In this document: positions 63,771 to 64,000 of the stretch, in pieces
Layout of the letters: every line of letters starts with the position of its first letter
Numbering within the stretch: position 1 is the stretch's first letter
Assembly (NCBI RefSeq): GCF_026020075.1
Contig: NZ_CP102772.1
Location: forward strand, 3,872,501-3,936,500
Source: Bosea sp. NBC_00550
Lineage (GTDB): Bacteria > Pseudomonadota > Alphaproteobacteria > Rhizobiales > Beijerinckiaceae
Direction: 5' to 3'
DNA length: 64,000 bases
Translations under genes and position numbers: made by a program
The notes under the pieces: model-generated
Database searches by the model: none
What the model was told of the DNA's origin: nothing
The model's input: only the letters and a program-made list of their open reading frames with translations

Positions 63771-64000
63771 TCAGGGATTCAGCCGGTAGCCGCCGGCATC
63801 GGTGACCAGCAGCCGGGCATTGCCCGGATCAGGTTCGATCTTCTGGCGCAGCCGGTAGATATGCGTCTCCAGCGTATGGGTCGTGACCTGGCTGTTATAG
63901 CCCCAGACCTCCTGTAGCAGCACCTCGCGGGCGATCGGCTTCCTGCCCGCGCGATAGAGAAAGCGCAGGATCGCGGTCTCCTTCTCGGTGAGCTTGGTTT
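63771..64000 (-). CDS. OmpR-type response regulator, C-terminal part (runs off the window)
   Basis: The last 230 bases encode, on the minus strand, 76 codons of a winged-helix DNA-binding domain: TKLTEKETAILRFLYRAG, REVLLQEVWGYNSQVTTHTL, ETHIYRLRQKIEPDP and LLVTDAGGYRLNP, ending in a stop at 63771-63773. This is the typical OmpR/PhoB-family effector domain. The receiver domain and start lie beyond the right edge. It is close upstream of the cNMP-binding gene. Confidence 0.88.
   Translation of the reverse strand, partial: TKLTEKETAILRFLYRAGRKPIAREVLLQEVWGYNSQVTTHTLETHIYRLRQKIEPDPGNARLLVTDAGGYRLNP

Overview
The window is GC-rich chromosomal DNA of an alphaproteobacterium of the order Hyphomicrobiales (Rhizobiales). 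A Bosea-like genus fits best, but I infer this from gene content and have not checked it by search. The order-level evidence is the very-long-chain-fatty-acid lipid A cluster (acpXL to lpxXL), the F1-ATPase inhibitor zeta subunit, an IalB-family protein, the 180-kDa-type NAD-glutamate dehydrogenase, a likely CtrA box at ftsK, and dispersed inverted repeats of rhizobial style. I see no tRNA, rRNA, insertion sequence, prophage or CRISPR array.

Layout. 1-6.2 kb: gene-free lead, an M23 envelope peptidase, an AEC transporter, gluQRS, an AlkA-like glycosylase and a class II aldolase. 6.3-9.6 kb: a long hairpin repeat, the zeta subunit, then purC, a lipoprotein, purS and purQ. 9.6-13.3 kb: cytochrome c maturation genes ccmA-ccmB and ccmC-ccmD-ccmG on the minus strand, split by two small unrelated genes. 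13.5-16.2 kb: acnA, with a perfect FNR/FixK-type palindrome just before it. 16.4-23.3 kb: acpXL, a FabZ-like dehydratase, a degenerate ketosynthase, fabF, fabG, a CopG/RelE toxin-antitoxin pair, an MDR dehydrogenase and lpxXL. 23.3-31.5 kb: DUF1223, two TPM proteins with lemA, ggt, a low-GC orphan gene, rlmN and an IalB-like protein. 31.7-41.2 kb: an MDR reductase, YkvA-like, SDR, a RES/Xre toxin-antitoxin pair, a YciB-like protein, ftsY, an RluA-type synthase, a pterin dehydratase, thpR, an aldo/keto reductase and a TesA-like esterase. 41.2-47.6 kb: an ABC exporter, a Bax inhibitor-1 protein with a ybhL-type leader, an acetyltransferase, DUF2794, a candidate structured RNA and an AhpD-like protein. 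47.6-64 kb: NAD-GDH, a Trm112-like protein, a UbiH-type hydroxylase, a TesB-type thioesterase, glnK-amtB, an ABM-domain protein, ftsK, a LolA-like protein, xth, an EamA exporter, a cNMP-binding protein and the end of an OmpR-type regulator.

How it works together. Most genes are housekeeping: envelope growth (M23 peptidase, YciB-like, LolA-like, FtsK), lipid A acylation with a C28-type chain, purine synthesis, cytochrome c assembly, tRNA and rRNA modification, and nitrogen sensing (PII and ammonium channel next to NAD-GDH). The unusual signals lie mostly between genes. They are a family of GTCAT...ATGAC inverted repeats (five copies of one type, two of another), two other hairpin repeats, a rod-like RNA ending in an orphan terminator at 46762-46889, the FNR-type box between ccmA and acnA, and a CtrA box before ftsK. 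The most interesting protein-level oddity is a ketosynthase pair in which one partner has lost its active-site cysteine.
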